From Heligmosomoides polygyrus polygyrus (lineage: Eukaryota; Nematoda; Chromadorea; Rhabditida; Heligmosomidae): a DNA stretch of 64,000 bases. Positions 35,401-47,170 of the stretch are shown piece after piece (position 1 is the first letter of the stretch; each line of letters opens with the position of its first letter). The notes beneath the pieces were generated by a model that saw only the letters and a program-made list of their open reading frames with translations, made no database searches and had not been told where the DNA came from. The stretch lies in assembly GCA_947396885.1 (NCBI GenBank), contig OX377202.1, forward strand, positions 14,570,001 to 14,634,000, in the 5' to 3' direction. The translations under genes and the position numbers were made by a program.

Positions 35401-38400
35401 CTTCGACCTGGCTAATGTCATCTCGAAAATATTGTTTGCAAAACGCAGCAATAAACACACCGAGCTGGTGGCAACCTCCCATAAATTCCAGTTCGATTGC
35501 TCTGTGTAGATTCAGCTCCTCTCCAACTGTTCTGCCCAATCCATCATCCCCTTCGTTGGTTACATTCCATCTTCGAGGCGTGGTCGCATTCAAGGAAGTT
35601 TACCCAGATGCAGAATCGTATTAATGATGATTTTTCGCATTGAATTAAAACCCGATGAACTTACACCATCGAGGATTTTCCTTCTACTTCTTTTTGGTGA
35701 AAGGGGACCGGATCTGCGTCCTTCATGAAATGTCTAGTGTAGCTGCAAAGCTCTTGCAAAAAAGAAGCCTCTGCATGCTAGGGCACCACCCCTTAAGTCC
35801 GTCAACAAGCAACGGATAATAGTTGTCATTAAATTCATGGTTGTTTGTCACTCACAAAAACGTGAGGAACTCGGCATCGATAATACCATCAAAATCATCT
35901 TCACCCAAATCATCTACCTATTAGTGTCTTCAACAACTCGCACACAACTCAAAGACTGCGCATAACAACTAACAAAAACAACATGAAACTCAAAGAAATT
36001 CAAACCAAAAGTGAAGAAATGGCTGCTCCCTCAAACATCTACAAATACTTAAAAGGCAGGACTGCCGTGTGCGGTCTTCTCGGAGGGAGGGAAAGAATGT
36101 CCACTCTTGTTACTGAGAAGTTTTTTTTTAGTAGCAATATGGTACAGTGAACTCACTCATCGAAAAGCAGTGAAGTTGAAAGGAAGGGATACTATAATAT
36201 TAACGATCTGCAAGGAAAAAACACTCAAAATGAGGGCGAGAATAAAACGCTTGTTGTTTGACACAACCCCCCCCCCCCCCAATGATGATGTCGAGCAGAA
36301 CGACGTGTGAGATTGTGAGATTACCCTACAGTATCGCTTTGTGTTGCGCGCGAGGTCGAGTGCTTAGTCCGTAGTCGCAGAGATTCGTTACTCAATCGAC
36401 GAGACGTCGATTGAGGAATCGTGGTTTCCGTCCGTTCTCGTCCGATTCGCGTTCGTGTTCGTGTTTTGGCATGTCGTTTGTAGCAAACCGTGATTTTCGG
36501 AGAATTACATAAATGGCGATTTTACGATGAGGTGGTTGAAGAAGAGTTGTGTAGTCATTTGGATATCGAGCTGCGCGATAGCAGAGAGGAGTCGATGGAA
36601 GTGCAGAAGAACATTTACGTGTTTGAGAAACTACAGGTGGCAGTTACTAATACCCACATGTGGTTCGATTTGCAGTTTTTCTACTGTCAGTTTATGTTGC
36701 CTGTTTGTTATTTGTTCTTTTGCCGCCTCTTATTTCTCTTCATTCGGATCTCCTCTCCGTTTCGTTTCGTTTGCTTGCTTGAAATATAATGTGGTTATTT
36801 CTGCAACGATTTGCATCGACTGCCTCGGGGTTGAGGTTGGGAGGGTGGAAAGGATTTCGGGACGAGGAAATGAAGGAGCGGGGAAAGAGAGAGAAAGAAA
36901 GAGAAATGAGGAGAGGGGAGGAGTGGAGGAGGGAAGAAGACGGGGGAGATGGAGGCGACTGAACGAACTGCGAACTGAGTGAGCGATAAGATGTTCAGTG
37001 CCGTGCTTTTGTTTAGTAAGCGTTTTGATGCGTGAATCTCAGTCAATGGATTGGTGGAACTTTCACCTCATGGCCTAGCAGGCCGCTGTTGGCAACCAGA
37101 GGAAAGTTTGCGAGCACAGAGACACAAAACTTTCCTCTGGTAGCCAACAGCGACTGCGTGCCACACGGTCGCTTTTCATTTTCTTACTGGCGCTTGGGTG
37201 TTTTTTGTCTTTTTATTCGGAATTCATCTCAGTTTTCTTTGGTTGCTCTAAATGAGCCATTTCTGCCACGAATTGAACTGCATCGACTGCTTTGGGGTCG
37301 CGGGGATGAAGGGAGAGAAGGTAGAGTTGGAAAGAAGATGGAAGAGGGAACCTGTGAACTGAGTAAACTATTATGCTGGATTCTGTACTGAGAAGTTTGG
37401 AATAAATACTGAATTTAATGTGCTTTTCACAGTTCAAGTTTGTCATACTTACTGGGGTAGGCCAACTCCAGTGTTGACCGAAAACCCGAAGGCCGCATCT
37501 GGGAAGGGTGCTCCTGTTTTTAGAGATGGGATATTCGCCACAAATTACCGTATACGGCCTCACCGGAGATGGTAGTCTCACAATCTCAGACGTCGTCCTG
37601 CTCGACATCATCGAAGGGGAGCTGACGTCAAACAGGCATTTTATTCTCTCCCTCATTTTGAGTGTTCTTCTCCTTGCAGAGCGTTAATATTATATTATCC
37701 ATTTCTTTCAACTTCACTGCATTTTTTGATGAATGAGTTCACTGTACCACACTGCTATTGAGGAGAACTTCTCAGTAAAAACGAAGGTTTGTAAGTCGCC
37801 TATACAGAACATACAAATTGATGATTTGCTGCAGAAATGTTGCACCAAAAAACATTATCAATCAACTGCTAGATCTACAAACAAACAACAGAGTAGTAAT
37901 TAAACCTACCACTTAAGACTTCATCACAAGAAGCATTATTAAAATGTCGTCAGCAGGCTTAATACTCTTTAATCCATTGACGACCGCACGGGCCGATTTT
38001 GGCCTACTGTTATAAAATTGTTCATTACGGCACGCTTATTCATAGCTTGCGAGTGTTCATTAGATATGTTGAATCGGGCAATAAATGCACTGTGTCCCGG
38101 CAGACATTTACTTTTGAGCACTGATAAAACAAATAAATAATCAACACTGCACACTGTTCAAGCTGCACAAAGATCGGCACAATTCACAAACAGCTACTCA
38201 CATCTCGTATAAATGGTCATGCAAAAAAATAGTGACATTTCTTGTGAAAATTTTAGAAACGATGTAGACAAAAATATGTCAAACACCGGCTACATCATGT
38301 GGTCACCTGATTTGCACGATTCCTTTACTTTTACCGCATAATTTGCACTAACGCACTGTGCTTCGGTAACAGCATTCAAGCAGGAAATAAATGACGCCTT

Positions 38401-39242
38401 CGACAAAAAAAAAACAAACCTCACAGCGCCGAGGTAAATTAATGAGATAAAAGAATAGTGGTGCCATGAGGGCAGTCCCACCGCTATTCATTTTATCTCA
38501 AATCTTGCGCATACCCTTAAGGATAGCACTCTATCAGAACGTTTATAGTCTCGACTTTGGTAGTGCTGGTCCGATTGAGTGTGTAACTTTACCATACGTG
38601 AAATCGTATGGTATCATATTTCTTCTTTTTATCGACACTAAGGTATTTCGTTGCTCCATGTGACCCTGCTACATGCCCTTTCTGGACCCTCGTCTTAACA
38701 GTTCAGCATAACATCGCATATTCCAATTATATGCTGATTCCTGACTTTGAGTTCCCCAATCCTTTAGAACATGTCCTATCTGTTTATGAGGTGTGACAAA
38801 AATTGTTATGTTATCCTGCGCTAAGTGGACGAGCCGAAGAGAGCGCAAAATTAGCAGTAGGAACTAATCTGCTTAAATAGAATACTGGTCCATTTTCAAG
38901 TGAAACGAAAACTTTTGGGAATCTATTTAATAGTGTATCTTGAGAAAAACTGTAGAATTCCAAAAAAAGATCGCATCTGAGTTAGACGATAAGAACGCTA
39001 TGAAAAAACATACTCACGTATCTATATCTGACGAACACCATGCTGTCTACATAAGAAATAAGAGATGAGCCAAAATAAAAAAAGTCATGACGTTGAAAGT
39101 CGATGAAAAATGAAACGGTGCTTTTTTCCAGGAAACCTTGGATGACATATTGGAAAGAATGGAAACAATTGAGAAAATGATGAGACTAGGTGGATCCAGT
39201 GCCGATCAACACGCGACGATACGCGCAAGTTCAAAGAAATAG
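32475..39242 (+). CDS. 3' end of an unrecognised multi-exon gene
   Basis: Three exons fit together: 32475-32588 (after GCTGTTACAG, before GTATGT), 38702-38790 (after TCTTAACAG, before GTGTGA) and 39132-39242 (after CTTTTTTCCAG, ending TAG). The first ends in phase 1 and the second is open only when entered in phase 1. The second ends in phase 0 and the third is open in phase 0. The joined tail reads IKSWRDQKDENPNRLL, GLPPTTPVIPVLTTEV, NYMLIPDFEFPNPLEHVL, SVYEETLDDILERMETIEKM and ends SSADQHATIRASSKK. The segment EETLDDILERMETIEKMM should form a short coiled coil. I do not recognise the family. Upstream exons are not identified. The 6.1-kb second intron contains the receptor copy 3 remnant and a foldback element. 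Confidence 0.5.
33196..33497 (+). pseudogene. Serpentine receptor copy 3, 3' remnant (last two exons)
   Basis: 33196-33273 matches receptor exon 7 (GHDATHLSHAYDL kept) but has lost 11 nt and a net 4 nt at two places, and its donor reads TTG|AT instead of GT. 33340-33497 matches the last exon (AAYQRVFFELTLSIRSQKFD) but is 158 nt, not 159, giving a frameshift after the arginine-rich stretch. AATAAA follows near 33547. No upstream exon was found. It is a dead copy from the same tandem family. Confidence 0.8.
33920..34330. other. CG-rich block, unrecognised
   Basis: A locally CG-rich segment open on both strands. On the minus strand CGCGATGCAAAG is followed by GTAAGTTCCC, a strong donor-like site, at about 34064. 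No domain is recognised, so this could be an exon of a minus-strand gene or a repeat. Confidence 0.3.
34331..36109. other. No recognisable gene
   Basis: Short frames on both strands (34519-34752, 34891-35148, 35381-35593) have no domain or splice support. Confidence 0.4.
36110..37785. mobile_element. Foldback element with about 220-bp inverted arms
   Basis: 36110-36330 and 37555-37785 are inverted copies, sharing ACTGAGAAGTT, ACAGTGAACTCA, AAAGCAGTGAAGTTGAAAG, CTCAAAATGAGGG, AATAAAA and ATGATGTCGAGCAG. The left arm holds a C14 run. The interior contains a partly duplicated segment (36730-36985 versus 37205-37395, sharing TTTGCATCGACTGC / ACTGCATCGACTGC) around a central hairpin (37078-37148). 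No transposase is recognised. The frame at 36490-36789 has hydrophobic stretches but no known domain. Confidence 0.6.
37078..37148. repeat. Central hairpin of the foldback element
   Basis: Arms GCTGTTGGCAACCAGAGGAA and TTCCTCTGGTAGCCAACAGC, extended by AGTTT/AAACT. Confidence 0.75.
37786..38701. other. Intron sequence, no other feature
   Basis: Part of the long intron of the unrecognised gene. It has a small hairpin ACCATACG/CGTATGGT at about 38590-38612 and no other recognisable feature. Confidence 0.35.
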
Positions 39243-39827
39243 GGCATTTTCTGTAATGGCAACCACTTGACCTCGCGTGTCTATGCTACCTTGAGAGCTC
39301 GTAATGCACAAACTAATCAGAGAGAAAATGTCTTCGCCATGAGTCTATTCGGCAAGGTTCATCTGAAATCGATGTTCTCAGACACAATATGACTGCTTCT
39401 TTTGTAAATGGGAAGGTAGAGCTAAGATGAGCCGCCATCATACAGCCATGTGCTAATGTCATTTCAAAACGTAGGTTAAAAACAAACTTGAAAAGCAGTG
39501 GAACATTTTGCAAATCGATAAAAAAGCCTTGCTTTTTCTTAGTAGTGTTCACACTCTGATACATAATACGGATCTGGTAATTGGTAATTGCTTCGATTTG
39601 TAAAATTCTTGGTAATGGCCTTGTCGGAAGTAATAAATTCGTTTGCGACTTGAGTCGAATGTTCACTTTGTTTTTCTAGAGAACCCCAATTTTAAATAAA
39701 TATTAGGCTAAAAAAGTTTAATAGAGTTGAAAGATTAAAAGATGAAGAAGGGTAAGCCAAACCAACAGTTTACTACGTGAACGATGCCACCGTCTTCAGG
39801 AGCGCTGTCCTTCAACCCAAGGAGCCA
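39243..39827. other. 3' flank of the unrecognised gene
   Basis: A minus-strand frame (39313-39666, 117 codons) is not recognisable. No other feature. Confidence 0.35.
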
Positions 39828-41837
39828 CAATACCGCTCCTAATTCGTGAACAATCGACGCTTTGCGACAGATTTTTCCGTCGCAAACCGTCGCTGTGCTA
39901 TAACTTCGTTCAAATTTAGTTATATGAAAACTAAATTGCACCATTAGATTCACCACACACTACCAATCCAATTACCTGCTTGGACTGTAGAATTGCAAAC
40001 TCTTGAACTAGTTGTGGAGCTCGTCCTTTCAAACGTCCGCTAATTGATTTACGACCTCTCCAAAAACGTCGTTAGCGTCTTCCTTGGCCTTCACTAGCCA
40101 GCTTCGTCGAAATCCGGCATTCACTATTCTTCTCAAAAAATCTGATTCAGCTTGTTGTAGCTGTTACTGCAACATTAAACACTAGCAGATTTGGTTAATT
40201 TTGATCCCGTCACAAGTGTAACCCAAATACGCTAAAGGTCCACTTTCAGGCCGCTTTTCCTCACCGAATATACTCTCCTGTGCAAACATTTTTTTATGTC
40301 AAGTCAGCCGGGAAAAACCTCCTTTAAACTCTGCCAAAACAGGTTTAAGAGCTAAAAAACGGCCCCTTATAATTAACTCCAAGTACGCAGTTTTCTTCAG
40401 CTGTAGGGTTTTCCACATATTTAATTGGTTGCAAGATGTGTATTAGAGCAGTGACGGAGCTCGATCCCTCTTTACTGGACGGCATCGTTGATCTGCATTC
40501 GAGAACTGGCAAGTGATGAAGCAGACTCCTTCCGAAGTAGCCATTTTATGACCTTCACTGGGACCCAGTTTTACGAATTTCCCTCCTTTTCTTCGATTTA
40601 GTCTCCAGGTTTGCTCTGAATGAGAAAACGGTTTGGTTGGTGATTTTTGTGAATCTTGATTTTGAGGAGACGAACTATATTTGCAACAACAAATAGCGAC
40701 TATTTACAGAATTTACATTGTGTTAGGGCAACTAAAACACAAACAATTCAAGAGCAAAGGCGGAACATGGAACAGTTCTTAGAAGACCGATCGGCGTTGG
40801 TTTTATTGCCAGTAGAACGCTGCCACTGGGTATCGCACTCAGGCGCGAGCCGAACAAGGGTCATCGGCGGCGCGCCGTCACCGAGCGCTGGGCTCACGCC
40901 GAGTCCAGGTCCCGGTCTCATAGTCGACTGGGTGCAGATAGGGTAGAATTTCGACCATCTCGCATCTGAGCTATATTATATCGTCGGAAAGCTGCTAGGG
41001 TGGCAAAAATCACCAACCAAACCGTTTTCTCATTCAGAGCAAACCTGGAGACTAAATCGAAGAAAAGGAGGAAAATTCGTAAAACGGGGTCCCAGTGAAG
41101 GTCATAAAATGGTCACTTCGGATGGAATCTGCTTCATCACCTGCCAGTTCTCGAATGCTGACCAACGATGCCGTCCAGTAAATAAGGATCGAGCTCCGTC
41201 ACTGCTCTAATACACATCTTGCAACCAATTAAATATGTGGAAAACCCATTACAGCTGAAGAAAACTGCGTACTTGGAGTTAATTATAAGGGGCCGTTTTT
41301 TAGCTCATGAACGTGTTTTGGCAGAGTTTAAAGGAGGTTTTTCCCAGCTGGCTTAACATAAATAAACGTTTTCACGGGAGAGTATATTCGGTGATGAATA
41401 GTGGCCTGAAAGTGGACCTTCAGCGTATTTGGATTAAACTTGTGACGGGATCAAAACTAACCAAGTTTGCAAGTGTTTAATGTTGCAGTAACAGCTACAT
41501 CAAGCTGAATTCAGATTTTTTGAGAAAAATAGTGAATTCCGGATTTCGACGAAGCTGGCTAGTGGAGTGGCCAAGGAAGACGCTAACTCCGCTTTTGGAG
41601 AGGTCGTAAATCAATTAGCGGACGTTTGAGAGGACGAGTTCCACAACTAGGTCAAGAGTTTGCAATTCTACAGTCCAAACAGGTTATTGGTTTGGTGTGT
41701 GTGAATCTGTGACGAATCTAATGGTGCAGTTTAATTTTCATATAACTAAATTTGAACGAAGTTATGGCACTGCGACGGTTTGCGACGGAAAAATCTGTCG
41801 CAAAGCGTCGATTGTTTACGAATTAGGAGCGGTATTG
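39828..41837. mobile_element. Large foldback element with about 830-bp inverted arms
   Basis: The left arm (39828-40650) and right arm (41003-41837) are inverted copies along their whole length. Examples are CAATACCGCTCCTAATTCGT / ACGAATTAGGAGCGGTATTG at the ends and TCACCAACCAAACCGTTTTC with its complement at the inner edge. The spacer (40651-41002) includes a GC-rich stretch. No transposase frame is seen. A diverged, partial relative lies at 51085-51480. Confidence 0.75.
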
Positions 41838-42394
41838 TACATGACAATGCGCTCCAGCTTACGACTGTAGTTCCGAAAATTTCTACGTTTCTGCATTTCA
41901 CTCCTATCGAGCTTCAACTACACCTAATATTCTCAGACTTTCTAACTGTTTCTTCTAAATGCATTTTCTCCTCGCCTATCCAAAGCGCATCTCTTATCCG
42001 TGACCCTCTAGGGTCGGCATTGGCATTGGTTTTTGTAGGTTTCTATTTTGTTTGTATTGTAATGTATTATTTTGCTCCTCTAGACAGACATTAGTAAGGG
42101 AAAAGTGCGCGATGGAACTTCTTTGACGTGAAAACGCAACTGGTGAGGAGGAAGCATACAACCATGACTGCACCCTCACCTTGCTCATGGCTGGCAGGAG
42201 TGTTGTAAAATCTCACGACCATTGGCCCTGTGATGACCACCAGAGCAGAAAAATAAACTAGATTCTACTTGGCATCGGGAGAGCCGTGGATGCTAGGTCC
42301 ACGATGATTGGTCAATCTCTGGTAGCCTGCTTCCTATACCTCAGAGGAGTGGAGTCGGCTTGGTCGACTCAACCTCGGCGCGCAGCGGGTATAG
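41838..42394. other. No recognisable gene
   Basis: Between a foldback and an interspersed repeat; only short unsupported frames. Confidence 0.35.
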
Positions 42395-42990
42395 TGCCGT
42401 TTTCCTAAAAAATTTGTTGTTTTTTATACAAGCTCCAATTCTATGAAGGAAACTCTAACTAAAGAAACGAAAGGAAAAAGCCACGGTTCACAAAATATCA
42501 TCGCCAGGTGAGAGCGTCCTCACTTCGCAAGGACTTAGTTGTCTGCAAGGCTATGTATGCTTATTTAGGGGAAACACATTAAATACACTTAATTAGCACA
42601 ACAATAAGGATGTCATCACACCACGTAGATGTTCTACAGAGTTTTGCTATTCTGCTTCCCAGATGATGCCAGATGTTCCTGACATTGTTTTCTCATTGAG
42701 GAGCTCGATTATTGTGTTTCAATTACCGCAAGGTGCAAAGGCGATGATTTTCTCTATATGTGAGCTTGAAAAATACGCTCCAGCTACTTTGCGTTCTCCA
42801 AACGCACATCTTGTTGCACTGCCTTCACGTAGCAGTAATTATGTCAAAACTTTATTTTATTTCATTCTACGTTAACTACGCGCCAAAAAAGGTTTATATA
42901 AAGTTATTACACTTTTAACGCACTGACGATAATTCTCAGCATTTATACATTTTAAGCAAGAGGGCAAAAGACAACACGCCACATGTTTGC
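42395..42990 (+). repeat. 570-590 bp interspersed repeat, copy 2
   Basis: Inverted match to 27780-28350. It begins near CCGTTTTCCTAAAAAATTTGTTG and ends near GCAAGAGGGCAAAAG. See copy 1 for shared blocks. Confidence 0.65.
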
Positions 42991-43204
42991 TGTATAGAGT
43001 CATTCACTTCCTTCTCATTGAAGTATTTTTGCGAGAATTTCTTTTGGTGTTACTGTATTATATATTGTCACCACAAAGAGCTTTGGCAATCCTTAGCAAG
43101 GAATTTTTTTGCGGATTTCGACGAACATTTTCAATAACACGAGGATAGATAATACTTTAGAGAAACGGTATGATTCAATTTAAATCTTTAGAGGTAGGTT
43201 TAGC

Positions 43205-43770
43205 ATTAGTGTGTTACCGTTTTCCTAAAGAATTTGTTGCCTTTTATACGAGAGAGAATTCTATGAAGAAAACTCTAACTGCAAAAACAAAAGATAAGGA
43301 GACAACGCCATAGTTTGCAAAACATGAGCTACAGGTGAAATCGTCCTCGTTTCGCAAGTGCTCAGTAGGCTCCATGTTAAAGCTACACGTATACGTTTGT
43401 TTGGAGAAACGTAACATAAATGATGGCTAATAACATAAAAATAAGCACGTAATTAGACCACGTAGTTGCACTGCATTGTTTTGCTACTCTGTTTTTCAGA
43501 TGATTGGATCCTCCGATTACTTTCCCGTTGAGGACTTCTATTGTTATGTTCCAATTACCGCAAGGGCAAAATTGACGGTTCTTTTTATATAAAGAGCTTG
43601 AAAATTGAAGAGCTCGCTACACTTGCTTCATTTTTTAAACGAACATTTTGTTGAATATAACTGCTTTCATATTGCAGTTATTTCGTTAGAGGTTACAACA
43701 ATTTTAAAATAATGACGACAATGCGCAGCATTGTCGGTGCGTAAGCGCGTTGTACAATACGCATAATATT
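43205..43770 (+). repeat. 570-590 bp interspersed repeat, copy 3 (diverged)
   Basis: Same orientation as copy 2. Shares CCGTTTTCCTAAAGAATTTG, GAAGAAAACTCTAACT, AATTACCGCAAGG and GCGTTGTACAATACGC-type ends, with many indels. Confidence 0.55.
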
Positions 43771-44053
43771 TGCTGCGTAAAATCATTTACGTTCTTCTAA
43801 ACATAGAATTTTTGAGCAGTTTTTTTCCTATACTTCTGTACGCTGTGACCTTAAAAAGATCGTCAATCGTAGTCAAAGAGGAAGTAACTCAAGAAAAATC
43901 TTCAAAAACGCACGAAGTGATGACTATATTCCTTGAGAGTTGTATGTTTTATATAGTGTAAAAACTAATTAGCATAGACAATTAAGCAGGAAAATGTTAA
44001 TACTATTTGTATATTTTACTAATATATACAAATAGTATTATATTAATATATTA

Positions 44054-45096
44054 GGTTGTCCCATAAGTCCCCGCCGTTTTTTTTTTCAACGATTCACTGC
44101 AGATTTCGCCGGCGGTCTCTTGCATAGCGCTGCATAGCTTTCGAAAGAGAATGATTTGCTCTATCAGAACATGTATTGTGTTTTTTTCGCCATGAATTTT
44201 GTCAATTTTTAGGACGTTGAAGTGAAAAGTGAAAGTGGGAAAAGTAGCCATTTGCGCACCTGTTCTCTCCGATTAGGTTTGTAATCTTCTGCGCAGTTTT
44301 TCATAGCACTTGGAAGACAATGTTCTGTACTACAAGAATATGTGTTGGTCCTATTTTCTCACTTGCCCTTTATTGATTTTTAGGCCATCAAATTGGGAAT
44401 TCAGACTTTTCCGTCCGAATTTTTCCCAAAACTCCGGTTCTGTGGTTGACTTTTTTGCTTGGTGTCATATGTCGTTTGGAAGAGGATGTCTTGCTCAGTG
44501 AGAATTTGTGTCGCATTTATTGGCTCACGCTGATTTCTGTCGAATATCAACAACTGAAGAAGGAGAAGGAGTTGTTGGTGAAGGCGATTTTTCTCTTTTC
44601 CGCATTTTGTTGACATTCAAAAGAAATCAGTAAACGCGACACATATTCTTGCAGAGCAAGACATTCTCTTTTGAATGACATATAACGCCATCCCAAAAAG
44701 TCTAACAGCGGAGCAGCAGCTGTCGGCAAAAATAACCCTCCTCCTTCGGACGTCCCAATTTGATGACCTAAAAATCAATAACGGACAAATCAGCAAATAG
44801 CACTAACACATATTCTTGTAGTACAGAACACTGTCTTCCAAATGCTCAAAAAAACTGCGCAAAAATTACAAACCTAAGCGGAGAGAACAAGTGCGCAAAT
44901 GGCTACTTTTTCACTTTTTCACTTTTCACTTCAACGACCTAAAAATTGACAAAATTCACGATGGAAAAAGAAATGCAATACATGTTCTGATAGAGCAAAT
45001 CATTTTCTTTCGAAATGTGAAGCGCTATGCAGGAGACCGCCGGCGAAATCTGCAGGGAATCGTTGAAAAGAAACGGCGAAGACTTATGGGACAACC
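44054..45096. mobile_element. Near-complete palindromic mariner-type MITE
   Basis: The termini GGTTGTCCCATAAGTC and GACTTATGGGACAACC are each flanked by TA. The two halves are inverted copies of about 500 bp, e.g. GCAGATTTCGCCGGCGGTCTC / GAGACCGCCGGCGAAATCTGC with a few mismatches, so the element can fold into one long hairpin with a centre near 44570. The termini resemble mariner/Tc1 ends. No transposase is recognised. Confidence 0.7.
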
Positions 45097-45099
45097 TAA

Positions 45100-45639
45100 T
45101 AGTAATATATATTAATATATTACTAGTTGTTGTGTAAACAATATCAATGCGTGCGTTGGGTTTAACCTTTCCAAAATAAAACAAATGTGGCATCCAATGC
45201 GGCCCATACAACCTAGTAATGCCTTCCAAAGAGTATTTTTTGAGCCATTATCCACTGCAACTCACAACAACTTGTATCAGCCATAATGTTCACTGGTAGC
45301 AATTGCTGGTTCAGCACGCTCAAGTGGAGACGGCGATTTGAGATATGCACATTCCCTCCGGTCGAGAAAAGGTTTTTTAACAAAGTTGAAGCACATCTTC
45401 CCGATATTGTCTTTGTGCATTTTCCATGCGTTCACTGTCGCGTTTCTAAGGCTGATAGAAAGAAGTTCAGTTTTTTAATTTTCTGAAGAAGAAAATGGGC
45501 AGCCGTATGCGGCGAACTGCTTGCAGGTCTCCATACTAAGTTTGTTGCTGTTGCAGTCGTCAATCATATTTCAATTCCGTTTTTCTAAATTCGGAAATTT
45601 TGTGCTAATCTAATATGATGTCCTTCAACCTGAACCTGC
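45100..45639. other. No recognisable gene
   Basis: The frame 45286-45486 is unrecognised. Confidence 0.35.
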
Positions 45640-46645
45640 GACCTTCGTCAAGGTGTTTAGAAGTCTATACCACAACTCCTCGTGCTGCGTAAAGACATCT
45701 CTCGGAAATACAAGATTCTTCGAAGTCACCACAGGAGTCAGACAGGGATGTGTTCTCTCGCCGCTGCTCTTCAACATCGCACTCGACTACGTACTGAGAA
45801 GAACGACAGCCGAAGTACAAGGGGGTATCCCTTGGTCTAGCGGTCGCCTTATGGACCTGGACTTTGCCGACGACATTGCCATATTCGCTGAGGACAACGA
45901 TACTCTTCAAAGAAGCACGGAATGCCTTAGCCAGGAAGCAAGCAAAATCGGCCTCCGAATTAGTCCCGAAAAGTCAAAGGTCATGTGCGCAGGAAATATG
46001 ACCTTTGGAGACGGCATCTACGTAGGATCGGATCGCTTGGAAGTAGTGGATAACTTCACCTACTTGGGAAGCATGATCACAAGTGACGGAGATGCTGAAG
46101 CTGACGTTCGATGCAGGATTGCGAAGGCAACGGCAGTGTTCCGAAGGCTTAAGCCACTGTGGACGTCGTCTTCAATTTCAAATAACATCAGGCTGCGTTT
46201 GTATTCTTCGATAGTCGTCCCCACTGCAGAGTAGGCTAGCGAAACATGGAAGATGTCAGCTAGCATCATCAGACGGATCAACGCGTTCCACTGCAAAAGT
46301 CTACGACAAATAATGAGGATACGCTATACGGACCGCTTGACGAACGAAGAAGTACTACAACGCTGCCGCTCGAGCAACCTCTACGAAACCGTTGTGCAAC
46401 GCCGACTCCGCCTAGCCGGACACATTCTTCGAATGCCGGCGCACCGCCTGCCAAGATCAGCCATTCAATGGACACCGCCAGGAAAGCGAACCAGAGGCCG
46501 CCCAAAAAACACGTGGCGTCGCACGTTTTTGAATGACCTGGAATTTATGAATATTTCTAGGCAGGAGTGTGAAGAAATAGCTCGAGACAGGCAGCGGTGG
46601 AAAGAGTTCGTCGCCCTATGCGCTCAACAGCACGGGAGGAACTAA
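45640..46645 (+). pseudogene. Non-LTR retrotransposon reverse transcriptase, 5'-truncated, one stop
   Basis: One frame runs from about 45640 to TAA 46643-46645, broken only by TAG at 46232-46234. Motifs in order: VFRSLYHNSSCCVKT, TTGVRQGCVLSPLLFNIALD, the catalytic DLDFADDIAIFAED, GLRISPEKSKVMCAG, FTYLGSMITSDG, CRIAKATAVFRRL, then after the stop ASETWKMSASIIRRINAFHC, RLRLAGHILRMPAHRLP and RTRGRPKNTWRRTFLNDL. This is the palm-to-C-terminus of an RTE-like non-LTR element. Sequence after the stop codon has TAAG-type short repeats (46643-46662), like a LINE tail. The finger domain and endonuclease are missing. It is far less decayed than the other LINE pieces, so it inserted more recently. Confidence 0.8.
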
Positions 46646-47170
46646 GTACTAAGTAAGTAAATATGATGTCATCTGCTTCCTTGTCTTCGCAGGCAGTTCT
46701 TAACAATGGAAAGTGCGACTGATCTAAAGCATACGCATCGTCTGAAAATTGCTGTAGATCGGAAAGACTTCGTCAAATCCAAGGATTTGCTTTATCTTCA
46801 GCTATTGATATTGGCATGGAAAAAAGCATTCCTGAAGGACATTTCGGAGCATAAACTATGCATATACGCCAGCCAGTATGGAAATCGGTTGTCTAACACA
46901 GACACACAGACCGAAAAACGCGCGTTGCCGCTCATATGTTAAAGGTTCCTAAAGGATTTTAGGATTTTTGAAACACAATTCCTGAAGGATCTGAAAGCCA
47001 GATGATTTTTTCGATTACTGTACGTAGGAGTTTTGGGCTACGAAAAATATTGACTTGGAGATGTAAGCTTTCGCTCATCTAGTTTAAACAGCTTGCTCGC
47101 CTGGAAGTTCACACATCATTACTCAACATGACACGCTGCTACCATTTATGCCAATTCTTGAAGGTCAGAC
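46646..47170. other. Upstream region of receptor copy 2
   Basis: The frame 46706-46942 is unrecognised. TTCTTGAAGGTCAG immediately before the ATG at 47171 could serve as a splice or trans-splice acceptor. Confidence 0.35.

Noticed and set aside
36795..37046. Minus-strand frame with PPP and S-rich stretch
   Set aside because: Simple A/G-rich sequence on the other strand produces it, and it lies in the foldback interior.
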